From the NCBI GenBank assembly GCA_018524725.1, contig JAEUWP010000632.1, forward strand, positions 120,252 to 184,251: DNA of 64,000 nucleotides, written 5' to 3'. How positions within the stretch are numbered: position 1 is the first letter of the stretch; every line of letters starts with the position of its first letter. The notes under the pieces were generated by a model. That model worked only from the letters and a program-made list of their open reading frames with translations, had not been told where the DNA came from and did not search any database. A program made the translations under genes and the position numbers. Below, one piece after another: positions 33,740-45,134 of the stretch. The stretch comes from Podaxis mareebaensis. Its lineage: Eukaryota; Basidiomycota; Agaricomycetes; Agaricales; Agaricaceae.

Positions 33740-35791
33740 TCAAGGCGGAGCACTCTCTTGTTGTGTTGAAGTACTTGAAGGAGTGTTATTCAGTGGAGTG
33801 GCAGTAGCTGCAGTGGTAAGTTGCCGTTCACTATCGATAGTCGGAATCCTGGCGCTCTTCATTCGTTTCCTCAAAATTGCCAATTCGATCGCTAGATCCC
33901 TGCAAAAAGCCATTCAACACGCGTTCACAACACACCGGACAAACACTCACTGAGCAGTCTTCTCGGCCTTCTCGCAACTCTTCCCGCTCTTCCTGACCTC
34001 CACCTCCAACCTTTCAATCTCAGCCTCCCAATGTGCCTCAACCTCATTCTGCAACTTTTTATCCTGCTCCTTAAGCTTCTTAAATTCCTCCTCCCACAGC
34101 TTCTCCCTCTCCTTCACGTTTTGCAACAAATCACGATACTTCTTCCCAACACCATCCACCTCTTTCTTCCACCGCTCCTCGCGTTTCCTCATTTCCGTCC
34201 GAAGCGACTCGGTATCATGTTTCCACGATTCAACCATCCCCTTGATACTATCACGAAGGGTGATATATTCCCGTTCAGACTTTTTAGACAGCGCAGTCGA
34301 CTCAGCAAGCTGGGATTCCATCTCGCGAATCGTCTTTTTGGAGGTAGAAGTCTCCTGTTTAAGTTGCTGTTTTAACGTCGTAGCTTCTGCTTCCGCCTTT
34401 CTCGCTCGCTCAAGCACCTAAAAAACCAGGACCCATAACATTGGAGCACGTTATCAACTAAGCAAAAAGTCAAGAAGAAACGAACGCACCTCTTGCAACA
34501 ACCTTTCCTTCCTCGCAACGACATTATTCAACCCCTCATTCTCAATCCTCAACCTCTCCTCAACCTCCTTCAAATCCTCCACCTTCCTTGTCAAACTCGC
34601 AACCGTCCTCTGCGAAAGCCTCAACTGGCTCTTAGTATTTTCAAGCGCATGCCGCGCATTAATGACACCCGCTTGTAAATCCGCCAGGACCTTGGTCGTA
34701 CCACCCGGCGTTGACGAGAGTCTTCGAGGCGAAGGTGATGGTGGGTTCAATGAGGCTGAGGACGGATTGAGGGTGAGCGTATTTGGTGAAGGTGAGCCTG
34801 GGGCGAGGGAGAGTGAGGTGAAAGATGAATCGGCTGCTGTGTGGGCAGAGGTTATGGTTGGAACTATTGAGTTTGAAGGGGATGATAGGTCGTTGGTGGA
34901 GTGGGATTTACTAATGAGGGGTGTATGTTGGCGGACGGGGGTGCTGGCGTTGATATGGCCGTCGTCGGCAAGAGCCTTTGCGTTCCCTGGTCAAAAAAAA
35001 AGCACAAATTCCGAAACAAATTGGGAAGGCGGTTGAGCGAAGGGAGAAGATTGAGAGGAGAGGAAAGCGACATACCTACAGCAGCCACCGGAATGCCTGT
35101 CAGTTTACGAATATATAAGACAGAAAACGGAGACTTGATATAAGATTCTGCGAGGGAGGACGGATGGGGTGGTGAGGAAATTGACGTACGACTTAATGAA
35201 CGGGTGGGGCTGGAGGGTCGCCTGGAAGACATTATGCCTGGAGGAGAGCCGAAAGACATGGGAATTCCTTCTCGTATCACGTCGTCATTGGTGTCGTCCA
35301 CGCGTTTTGGAAGTGGGAGGTTTGAGTCGGGGCCAGCAATGCTTTGGAGGACTTCGTAGGACGAGCGGCGCTTGGCTTTTGTGGCGGCAATGGTAGTGGC
35401 GTCCTTGTATGAAGAGGGCGCGGCAGAGGGTGAGGCGACGAGAGTAGAGGCGTCGTCGGAAGACATGGAAAGAGCAAAAGCTAGATCGGAGGAGTAGGGT
35501 CGTGGACCAGCGCGGATGATGTTTTCGAGTGACTGAAGCTGGGCCTGTTGATGCCTGATGGAATGTTTCAACGTGGATATTTGGTTTCTTACGTGGACTG
35601 GAGAAATGTGATGAGGATGATGAGGATGATGGGGTCGGCTAAACAAGATGCGTACCTGGGTCGTCAAGCGAAAATGAAGGGCTGTGTGAGCGGAGAGAGG
35701 AACGGGAGGAAGGTCTGGAGGATGGGCGGTCGCGTCGTGGGAGGTTCTGTGGAGAAGGAATGGATGGGTTAGGTGCAGGGCTCGAAGACAT
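33740..35791 (-). CDS. Long coiled-coil protein, SHE3-like candidate
   Basis: About 560 aa. The start at 35791 gives MSSSPAPNPSIPSPQNLPRR, a Ser/Arg/Pro-rich region, an intron, then the conserved helix NQISTLKHSIRHQQAQLQSL with LENIIRAGPRPYSSD. A long disordered Ser/Pro region follows, then a continuous coiled coil of about 250 residues (VINARHALENTKSQLRLSQR ... EAHWEAEIERLEVEVRK). The last exon starts DLAIELAILRKRMKSARIPT and ends QQESAPP (stop 33740-33742). All exon joins are in frame. Proteins with this plan are often labelled SWI5-dependent HO expression protein 3 (SHE3), an RNA-transport adaptor. I consider that label plausible but not proven; a generic coiled-coil adaptor is the alternative. 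Confidence 0.75.
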
Positions 35792-36109
35792 CCAATCCAC
35801 TCGCCAGGCCTGTGGAGGTGGTGTCTACTGGCTCAACTCCCGTTTATCCTTGAACCTTCCTGGCCCCACCCCTGCATCACGTGCAAGTCCTCCGGGGCCA
35901 TTCAATTTCACCCAGCTCAACGACCACCTCAGCAACAAGATGCTGTTCGAAAACCAACCACAGGCGTAGATACAGCCACCGGCGAGGCGCAGTCGCTCAG
36001 ATATCCTAGGCAGTCCTCGTACTCAGAGTCACCACGTCTCAGTTTCAACTTCATCCCTGTGTCACGTGCTTCGTAACTGTAGCGATCGCGAATTGGAAAC
36101 TCATTAATC
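35792..36109. promoter_or_regulatory. Divergent promoter with two CACGTG boxes
   Basis: A 318-bp gap between two divergent starts. CACGTG is present at 35878-35883 (87 bases before the coiled-coil gene) and at 36063-36068 (42 bases before the WLM gene). Confidence 0.5.
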
Positions 36110-37232
36110 ATGTCCGACTCTCCAATATCCATTACCGTAACCCACCGCGGCAACTCCTATCCTCTCCAGCTACCGCCCTCCACCACCCTCTCTGCCCTCC
36201 ATGCACAACTCGAACAGCTAACTTCAGTCCCTCCCTCCATGCAGAAGCTGCTCTGGAAGGGCAAGAGAGCCGCCAACGACGACACCACCCTCCAGCAGGC
36301 TGGCTTCAAGGATGGCGTCAAGGTACAAATGCTCGGCTCGACAGTCGAAGAGGTTGGCGGAATCAAGGCTGTCGAAGACGAGCGCGCGAAGAGGGAACGA
36401 ATTATGCGCGAAAGGGCGCTCAAGCCACAAGTCAAGGTACGTTATGCATATCTCACATACTTACCCAAGCGCTGACTGATGTTCGCACAGCTAAGATCGA
36501 CAGGACCCTCTTCTTCCGCGTCCTCGCAATATCGCTTCCACAGGGTTTCCCCTTTGCCACACCTCCCTAATCCATCCTCTGCCCAGTCCATACTCGATAA
36601 GCTCTCCAATGACCCTGCGATTCTTCACGTCATGCAGAAACACAAGTTTTCTGTCGGGCTCTTGACTGAGCTTGCTCCGCATGAGCAACCAGGTCTACTT
36701 GGGCTGAACGTGAATGCTGGCCAGGAGATTAAACTTCGCATACGGACAGACCGGTATGATGGCTTTAGACTCTATAGCGAGATCAGGAGAGTCCTCTGTC
36801 ATGAACTAACGCATAATGTATGGGGAGATCATGACGAGAACGTGCGTCGTCTTTACCTCTATCCTGGTATCCTGGTATCCTGACTAAATCCATTTCTAGT
36901 TCAAGGAATTAAACTCTAAACTCAACCGTGAGGTTACAGAGTTCGAACGAGCTCAAAGGACGGGAACACACTATCTATCATCGTCCGCTGACTCATATGG
37001 AATATATCAGCCACCTTCTTCGGAACTTGAAGCCGAAGCCCAGGCTTACGTTCTTGGTGGAGGTTCACAATCCACACCTATCGCCGGCGAATCACGAGAG
37101 GAAATGCGAAGAAGAGTGTTGGAGGCTACTATGAATCGGTTACGGAAGGAAGAGGAAGAGCTCGAGTTGAGTTGCGGGACTGGTAAAGACGTGTCAACGT
37201 CGAGTCCAGACGAGCCGAGTACATCGTCGTGA
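36110..37232 (+). CDS. Ubiquitin-like/WLM metalloprotease fusion
   Basis: N-terminal ubiquitin-like fold (residues about 5-75: ISITVTHRGNSYPLQLPPST, QKLLWKGKRAANDDTTLQQA, KVQMLG) followed by a WLM (Wss1-like metalloprotease) domain. Exon 1 is 36110-36436. Exon 2 is 36491-36841 with VMQKHKFSVGLLTELAPHEQ, GLNVNAGQEIKLRIRTD and the zinc-binding HExxH in VLCHELTHNVWGDHDEN. Exon 3 is 36900-37232 with EEMRRRVLEATMNRLRKEEE. The same domain pairing is known in fission yeast and other fungi. Wss1-type proteases cleave DNA-protein crosslinks and SUMO/ubiquitin-linked substrates in the nucleus. The splice joins QVK/LRSTG and DEN/FKELN are in frame. The protein is about 335 aa and no defect was seen. Confidence 0.93.
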
Positions 37233-39920
37233 TTTGAAAGAGGTGTAATGTGTATTTTTTATGCCTTGGGAATAGTAGACGCTATACCCTAGGTAGTGTA
37301 ATATAGCCACGACATGCTGATAGACACTAACGTTGATCATATCGGTCCACTGGGTTGCTAAGCGTCGTAATAAGCCACGGAGCCTTGTAGAGTCAACTTT
37401 GTCTCCAGAACCGAAATCATATCAACGGCTACTCGTCGGACAAGGCGTCATGAGGTCCTGCACGGTCTCGCACAGTCATGGTTGATCAATCAACCACGAC
37501 TGTGCGAGAGGGGAAGTGGTAAGCCGGGGGATTGATTGTTTCTTTGCCATAAAAGCGTGGGCTCGCAAAGGCCTATGTGGTGTGAGAAATGGTGCGGCAC
37601 AGATAAAAAGTCAGCCTCGCAACCGAGAAGCGAAAAGGGCTCATTTGAGGCCAATCGAACCGTTGGGGTCTGCAGTCGGCGATACGTTTAACGCTAGAGA
37701 TAAGATAAGAGCATGCCACAGCCCTTCCCATGTCCGAACTCCCCAAAAATGTTCGTCAGGGTGTCGCAGAAAAAATGGTGTAGTTTTCTTGCCCTGACGA
37801 GGAGAGGGAAGTGTAGCGGATAGAGCCCATTTCACAGCAAAGAATATTACCCGCTTGAATATGTTATTTGGGGGCGGCTGGCGGCTGACCCGCACGGTAC
37901 CTGCCAGTCGCTGGCTTCTGGGACTTAAAATCGGGCTTACGCTCCCTTTGGGAACTCCTGGTCTACATCCCACCCCGTTGTGATTTAGGAGAAGAGGTGA
38001 CATTTGTGCATCGTGCATCCATTAGGAACATGGGACATAACGTTAGGGTACCGAAACGTGGCCAGTGCAGGCTCCGGCATTCTAAGATCGCCTCCGACAC
38101 GATCTTTTCATTCCCTCAAAAGAACATCCGGCGTGAGTGATCACCAGCCATAGCATGTCCTGGACCACCTCCTTGTGCTCAGCTATTGAAATGAAGTCGC
38201 GTGCGGCCGATTCGATACGACGGTCGAAGAAGTATTAGGAATTTATCCTCAAGCTTGAGCAGTTGCGAAAGGGACAGAAAAGTCTTGGGCGATCAAGTAA
38301 GGCATCGAAGTGGAGGGATTCCTCATCGGATTTCTTGTTGTCTTCAAGTGTCCAGAACATTGAGATGTGTTGTTGAAATATTCGAAACTGGGAATGGCTG
38401 AGACAGAGCGTGTGCGCTACGAGGGCAGGGGTGCAAACGGCCCATTTAGAGCGGTGGCATATGGCAAGTCTGGTGGGTAATGTGTCTCCCTACTTGATCG
38501 TCGTGTTGCCGAGCCACGACCGTGGTGCCAGTGAAGTCCATCACCGCCAGTCGAGATAGAAACACCAGGCTCCTCCAGCCTTCGAATACAAGTCGTGACG
38601 TCCACTTCAAAAGGAATGAATGGCAAATAGGACTTCTGGGAGGTCTCCACCCGACGGACTAGCCGTTCCATATCCGTCTCGTGCGCTATTTCTTGCTAGG
38701 TGATGATGACCAAGTCACCACGCATGGTATAGGCAAAGCATGGGCCAGTCCGCCGGATCCTGAACTAGGAGGGGGACGACATAGGATACGGAACGGCAAG
38801 TATTCATTCTCACAAGCATGGAAGGACCTGAGCCCTGGAGGCATACTGAAAGAGCAGTCAATTTGTGAAAAGGCCGGAGGACACGACACAGGTGGAAAAT
38901 ACCTTGACGGGCCGTCTTTTTGCGGGGACAGCATAATTTCGGAATTTGAGTGAGAGGGGAACGGATAGGGTCGAAGTTCAGTGGGGTACACGAGATGCTG
39001 ATGTTCTATAACCGGATGTTATTGGGCACACTACCGTGGCGCCGAATTCTGGATGTTCAAGTTGGGATGTCGGGCATCCGTCGAAAGAAAGAGCAAGAGG
39101 GTAGGCTTGTGTTTTGCGAGGTCTGTGGCGTTGGATGGTAGGGTTGCAAAAATGGAATCCACCTGCCAGCAGTTGAATTAATCGCCGTCAAACACTTGAT
39201 CATAATGTGCTTATGTGGTGTGTTCGAAGGGTACGAGGCTGAGAAAAGTTGTTCTTGCGCCGGATGGGGAGTGGGAGGAGAAGAAAGTAGAGCGTGTTGG
39301 TGAGCTGCGAGCGTACCGTCTGTCGGGCAAGTTAGGTGGCAATTTCCTGTGTCGCCACCGCTCAAGTGGTCAGAGAAGCGGGAAGAAATATGCAGGTGAT
39401 TGAGGTTGGGCCCAGGGCAGGAGAGCGACATAATGAGACCTGGTGAAATAGGACGCTGGTGTTGTTTGGACCTCCAGCTGGATTGAGAAGTGATCGGCTG
39501 GACCGCCACTCAGATTCAGTCTCGTCTATCCCCAGTTCTCGTTCATCTAAGTTACGACGGCTGTCCATCCTACATCTCATTCCTCCTTTCGCAGCCACAT
39601 ACATCAGCCTCATTTCGCAACTCCTATCACCGATGAAATCAACTCTCACCTTCCCTCTTCGTCGCTTCCATCGCTCAAAACGCCCTCTCTCCCGCACGTG
39701 CAAGCAATGCGTATTTGCCTTCCGCTGCAGAAAAGGTCCATGGAGAAGGGTTAATGGAGTTGACTGGTTAGTTGAGGAAAAGAAGGCTGGGAGAAGGAGG
39801 CTTTTTGTCCTGATACCGCTATGTTCTTGTTGTCTTTCTTCCGTCAGCCATTTTCTCCACTTTTCGTTCCTCTCCTGCCCTCACACACAAGACCTCGCTC
39901 CGTGACCAATAGAGGAGACA
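37233..39920. other. Gene-poor stretch
   Basis: About 2.7 kb with scattered frames (for example 37641-38018 minus and 38417-38671 minus, up to 125 codons) that show no domain, no signal peptide and no convincing splice structure. It includes a 44-bp palindrome at 37466-37509. Composition is CpG-normal. Confidence 0.45.
37466..37509. repeat. 44-bp near-perfect inverted repeat (hairpin)
   Basis: The arm TCTCGCACAGTCATGGTTGA is mirrored by TCAACCACGACTGTGCGAGA with a four-base centre (TCAA) and one arm mismatch. It lies 230 bases after the WLM gene stop. It could be a transposon footprint, a transcription-terminating hairpin or a protein-binding palindrome. Confidence 0.8.
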
Positions 39921-41510
39921 CGACTAGTTGTCTTTGGTCTTGTGGCCATCACTGCTCTCGGGGCGCAGGCATATTGTCCGTGTGCCAGGGCTACCCGAGT
40001 CTCCCGGTGTGTCCATGGCACAAGACGCTCCTACCGGACCCGTTGGCACGAAAGTCATTCTGAGTCGGCGTGTGTATCTTGAACGGTGAATTTGAGGAGA
40101 TTGATACCAATAGCAGGACTTGTGAATGGTAGGTTGCTCTTCCGCTTCCTGGTATTTGCCGCCCCCCGCTGACACTCTTACACCTCTGAAGGGTCCATAT
40201 ATGCAGTCCCTCGGCCTTGAGTTCTCCTGCAGGATGACCATTTCGTGCCATATTGCAGCCTATTCGCTCTTCCCAATGTTCTCGACTTGCTATAAACAAC
40301 CTTGATGGTCTCCGGCTCTTCCATGGACGCTCAACAACACTCCTCTGGCCTCGGAAACTTGTACTGGTACCGCATTTACGACAGATGGATCTTTTAACTT
40401 GCAGGATTTACGATGCGTTGAAGTTGGGTGGGCACCAGGTATGTTTGCAATTTCATCCCCATTGTTTATTAGTCAAAGCGTCGTCCGTTGTTCCTCCAGC
40501 AATAGGTACCTCCGCTTGTACAGTTCTTTCAAGCGTTCTGCAGGCCTAAAGGTCCCTTGATGTTGGTTATCTTGGTCAATCATTCCTAGTATCTTGCTCT
40601 GCCTCTTGGTCGCGGCCCCTGACTCTTTGTGCTTCTCCTTCTCGAGTCTTGAAGCCCATGGCGGTCGCACTCTCAAAATGCTATCTCAGGACAATATCAG
40701 TCTCATTCTGTGATGGTAGAAGGCAGAGGTGCAAATGTGACTCACATTAGGTTGGGCGCTTTAAATCCGATCCCGTTTGTCATCCGCCACATGGTCACGG
40801 CATTCGGCTGCTGAGAGCGCTGAGGTTCGGGATTGGCGAGGGGCAGGCCGGGTTACTCAAGAATGACTCGGAATGCTTTGATTGAGGCTGCTAGTTGTTT
40901 CCCAAACCCTGTTCGCCTGTGAGATCTTCCAACAAGGGCCAAGGATGCCAGAAGACGACAGTCAACCTCCGGCAAGATGTAGCTCCAGTGACGATCCGAG
41001 AACGTGGGCCGACAACCTTTTGCGAACCACTTGGACCGCCTGGAGGAAGTGCCTAGCGGTGTTCATCTGCCATCCGTTCGCGTGTCCTCTCGTGTTCCGA
41101 TGAGGGAATTATGGCCTTGTACCCGGATCCTCGGATTCTTCGAAACCTCAGGACTAGTCGAGGATTTGGAGGGACAGTCTGGTGCTGTGGGGAAAGGTTG
41201 ATGCTTCAGGAGGTCTGCGGAAAGGGCGTAGAGAGGAGGATACAGGATAAAGAGGAGGACACAGGATAAAGATGAGGCAATGCCGAGGACGGGGAGGGCG
41301 ACCCACAGTGTGTCGCTGGGTTCTTACTATCCCTCTCAGTAGGCGGAAATGAATATTGAGGCTGCCAGCGGGGTCATATCCACTTGCTCCTCGTTTCCTT
41401 GCATTTGATTCTCCGGTTTTGGACCAGCCACAAAGTCGGCCAGCAGTTGACGGGGAGGATGGATCAGCAACATCGCATACGGAGGAAAATTACAACATAA
41501 CTTTCTTCCT

Positions 41511-41708
41511 TTGCCATTCCACCCACTCTTCCTTCCTCTTCGCGCTCCTTTGCGCTCCCTATTACTTGCTGGAGGCGTGATTCGGAGAATTATGACAAGG
41601 AGGACGGGGGCATGTATTCGCTTCGACGCTGAAATGCGAGTTGAAATCCCGGCTCTTCGGCTGTCTTATGAGACATGCAGTGGGATGGCAGCATCTCCTG
41701 AACGTTAA
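41511..41708 (+). CDS. Conserved frame upstream of family M gene, copy 3 (partial exon)
   Basis: Within this frame AGGVIRRIMTRRTGACIRFD aligns with AEGASLRAMATRTRANVCTD of copies 1 and 2 at the same distance before the family M gene. Conservation at protein level in a diverged copy supports a real exon. Limits and remaining exons are not resolved. Confidence 0.3.
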   Translation: MPFHPLFLPLRAPLRSLLLAGGVIRRIMTRRTGACIRFDAEMRVEIPALRLSYETCSGMAASPER

Positions 41709-41890
41709 CGCCCTAAGAAGTCGAAAGGGTGCGAAAAGTATATGAAGGTTTACAAAGGGATAGGTGAGTAGAACAGTTTCGGCTCAGAGGGACCGTGGGC
41801 GTTAAGCTAGGATCCTACATCCACGCACTTTCCCCCCTCTTTTGGTTTTCGAGCCCTCGACCTCAATTTCCACGCCCTAATCCACTCGAC

Positions 41891-42712
41891 ATGTCCTCGA
41901 ATACACCATACCACCATTGTAACAACGGACTAATGAATCTACCGCCCTACAAGTCGAGCGTTACGCGACAAGGAATCCAGTTCACGACCCTCGCTAGGCA
42001 ATATGCAACCCATACCCAGGCTACGGCATCGTCTGTGATCCCACCACTGTCTGTTCCAGTCTCGGCATTGTCTTCGCGGTTCCCGCCGCAGCTTGACGGA
42101 GTCATGGTGCCGCAGGACCCACCGATAGAGGTCTCACCGCCAAATGTATATGCACGGCGGGAGTTTCCTGCAGAAACGTACGGACAGGTTAAGAGGCATG
42201 TCGTAAGTCGCCTTTTTGTTACATCAACGTGCGCATCTCAACGAAACTCTTGTCTTGGTGGTTGATAGCGACATATGATGGAACATCCGTACGAGAAAAC
42301 TTGGAGGTACAAGGTATGCAGTGTAGTTTTTTATACCTATCTACCTTCTATCTTTTCTTTTCTGCTTTTGACTCCCTGGAGACTGGTATGCGATATGCTT
42401 ATATTCGTTCATTATGATCCCTTAGGTTAGCCGCCTCCGAGAGATCAGTCGCGGTTTGATCATGCGCGTGAAATGGAATATCATTCGGGGCGGCAGAGTT
42501 ATTTTTGTTCTTGTGTGCGAATGTTGGAAGGGCTGGTGGAGGTCCGCAGTGGTGAGCCTGTTTGATGTTGATCGTTGATCGTGCCGTAAAGTCATACCCT
42601 CTTCGACATCTGCTAGATGGTTTTTGAAGTGATTGCTGAAAGATGCAGAGATGCCCTGCGCGACGTTCCTCCCGACTGCTCGATACTCAATAGAGCATAT
42701 ACAGATCTTTGA
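41891..42712 (+). CDS. Family M protein, copy 3 (unrecognised)
   Basis: Most diverged and cleanest member. Exons: 41891-42202 (MSSNTPYHHCNNGLMNLPPY ... ARREFPAETYGQVKRHV), 42269-42313 (RHMMEHPYEKTWRYK), one beginning about 42427 (VSRLREISRGLIMRVKWNII, GGRVIFVLVCECWKGWWRSA), and a last exon VFEVIAERCRDALRDVPPDC to TDL with TGA at 42710-42712. Exon order, phases and the 45-nt exon match copies 1 and 2 although introns have diverged. That points to selection on the protein. Pyrimidine-rich DNA precedes the ATG. No signal peptide, membrane helix or known domain. Function unknown. Confidence 0.75.
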
Positions 42713-43965
42713 TGAGGAGCTTATGTGATATTCGCAGGTTCGGTACGAAGGAACGACGATGGGTCAGGGTACAACGCTGCCCGAATCGACTGAAGGTTCA
42801 ACTCCATCGCGTTGAATGTAATACCTCCTATCTGATTTGTGCACTGTCTTCCGGGCCAAATAACATTCCCTTTTCTTGTTCAACGATAACTGCAATATCT
42901 TCAATCCCTTTAACGAGGACTAAGGCTTACTGTATTCATTGGCCAGTTCGAATCCCTCCGAATTAACGACCACCGCACATCAGTGTGAGGCTGATGCGAA
43001 GCCGCAGGACCAATGCGCCGGGAACGTAAGAACGGCGTACGACTACGATGAGGTGAATCAAGACACCACGTCACTACTGCCGCTCTTGGAGCTTGGAGGT
43101 TTCTAGTGGGTATCCTAGCTCCAGTGAGTCTGAAGTTGGATCAAAAGCAGGCAAGCAGCAATCGGAGAGTCGCCCTTGATCCGGAGACGGAATGGGAAGC
43201 CAGGGGTACTACGGTATGTTCTTCTGTGGCTATCACCAAGAGAAATGTGTGACCCGTCCGATGATGGATGGATAAAAATCGTGTAATTTACAGTGGCTTC
43301 AAGTAGCACGGCTAGCCGCAGTACCATGGGGATGAGCTTCTTTCGACTCACTGTTGATTCTCCCTCCACTTCGTGCTCTAAGAAGTGCGCCATGCATTCT
43401 GCATGACGCTTTGGAATGATGTCTTCAGCTTCGACCCCACTTACTTCTGCCTGCGCAGCAGTGTCACGGACCTGATGTGTCGTAAGAGTAGCACCAAAAC
43501 ACCAGCGAACACTCGTTCGTTGATGGCCGTCCTGCCCTCCTCTTCATATAAGCTCCTCTATGACTGACTTGATCGCTCAGGGCCCCTCTACATCTCATAT
43601 TCCTAACTAGCAACAAAGGGTGCCCCCGCGTTCCAGGTTAGATGGGCTCAGTAGGCCTCTCCTCATTATTGAGGTGCCCGGCCCAGATCCTGAACTTGCT
43701 GAACACACCAGGCTCTCTGAAGTAGTCACAAACTTAGATACGAAATACGAGAGACGAGTTGTGGCTAAACCCCGGTCCACACCAGTTGGTGTGTGCGATG
43801 AATGCGAACATTTCAACGGCTGTATTTTTCACTTATCTAGCAAGTGCTACCAAGGCACATAGTCTGCCAATTGCTATATTTATGAGGCAGTATGGGAAGG
43901 CACAGGATATCCAAGTACAACATGAAGATAGAACAGGGATGTGGAGCTAAAGATGCATCATGAAC
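42713..43965. other. Region without a supported gene
   Basis: Frames such as 43620-43862 plus (MPPRSRLDGLSRPLLIIEVP) and 43115-43393 minus are open but unrecognised. A T-loop-like GTTCGAATCCC at 42950 does not fold into a tRNA. CpG content is normal up to about 43966. Confidence 0.4.
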
Positions 43966-44255
43966 GAAAACTTGCTGGGCCTCACAAAGGTGGCCTGGCA
44001 TATAGTCCACCTACATTGTAGGGAGTGACTCAGCCTAGTGAAGACATACAATGTACCAAGTGAGCTGGGCCCAGCAGGCCCACTGGCTGTACCATAGGTT
44101 ATGAGTGAGCATAGTGGCACCACCAGTCCAGCATCTGAGCTAGCTGGCATTCAACTGGTTCTTCATACTCAGGAGGTGTGTGGGCTGAAACAAGGACTGC
44201 TGAATTTTATTTTCTACTTTTTCATATGACTTATATACCTTCCCATTATTCTCTG
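43966..44255. other. CpG-poor flank left of the copia LTR, unidentified
   Basis: Nearly 300 bases that share the island composition but lie outside the copia element. Probably the remnant of another transposon; no motif identifies it. Confidence 0.35.
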
Positions 44256-44901
44256 TGATGAGTGAGAAATGATGTTGCTGCTACACAAGCATAGTGTCAG
44301 TGGAGAGTAAACTAGTTACTCACAATCCAAGACTGGTTGAACAGGGAAGAATCTGGTGAAGTGTGGGAAAGGTGAGTCTTGAGGAGTACCAGAGAAGATA
44401 TTACCAAGTTGGAAGTAGTGAGGAATGTTTGAAGTAAGCTTAGATGTCTAGTGAAGACAAGGAATATAAAACTCCAGTGAAGAAAGTATGCTACTACAGA
44501 GGGGTTTAAATACCATAGAGAGTAGCTACCTTGGGCATAGGGTATAGTATATGCATGAGTCAGAGACATAAGACATACATGTGTATAACATGAGTAATGT
44601 GCATGTAAAAGTTATAATAAGAAAGAACATGACTTTACTGTATGCTATAGGAGTCATTAGAAGCAAAGAACATTTCTACAAATCATAAACCATGAGGATA
44701 TGAGTAATACTAACACAGGCATATGTCTATGCAAGTGTTATAAGTATTAATATAGAAATGAATCAATCTAATCATAGCATGAAGCTATTGAGGAGTCCAA
44801 AAATAGTTTTGCTCTGTCATTGCAGAGCATACATGTCAAGGATTCAGCATGTACTGCCAATTGCAAGTGTATGCATAAGCATAATGCTGATTAATTCCTC
44901 A
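44256..44901 (-). repeat. 3' LTR of copia element (646 bp)
   Basis: Starts TGATGAGTGAG and ends AATTCCTCA as written on the plus strand. It pairs over its full length with 51592-52237. Read on the minus strand it begins TGAGGAATT and ends CATCA, the usual TG...CA ends. It is the 3' LTR because the element is transcribed on the minus strand. Confidence 0.9.
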
Positions 44902-45134
44902 ACACTCCTCCTCACTTGAAAATGTCAGAGTGTGAAGTTAAAAGAATTCAACACCTAAAGCAGGCAAGAAGTTCTTGAACTTCTGGTTGTCAAGATTCTT
45001 GGTTAGCAAGTCTGCAGGGTTATCTGTTCCCTTAATATTATATAAGAGGATTTTTTTGTCCTCAAGTAAATTGTGGATGTAGTGGAATTTAATGTCTACA
45101 TGTTTAGAATGTTTTCAGTAACTGGATTTTTGGC

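Larger units (their letters stand above)
39921..42712. repeat. Segmental duplication, copy 3 (inverted, diverged)
   Basis: On the plus strand this matches the minus strand of copies 1 and 2. Examples are the GTAGGTTGCTCTTCCGC block near 40130, GGGCGCTTTAAATCCGATCC near 40756, the partner frame near 41.55 kb and the whole family M gene. Similarity is weaker than between copies 1 and 2, so it is an older or faster-diverging copy. Limits are approximate. Confidence 0.7.

Noticed and set aside
34031..34375. Leu-rich plus-strand frame of 114 codons
   Set aside because: It is the antisense shadow of the Lys/Glu-rich coiled coil of the minus-strand gene.
37641..38018. 125-codon minus-strand frame as a gene
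   Set aside because: No domain, no splice signals and no conservation elsewhere in the window. Left as an unsupported frame.
42930..42975. Possible tRNA (GTTCGAATCCC T-loop-like motif)
   Set aside because: The bases on either side do not pair into a T stem, no A box lies upstream, and no acceptor stem can be formed.
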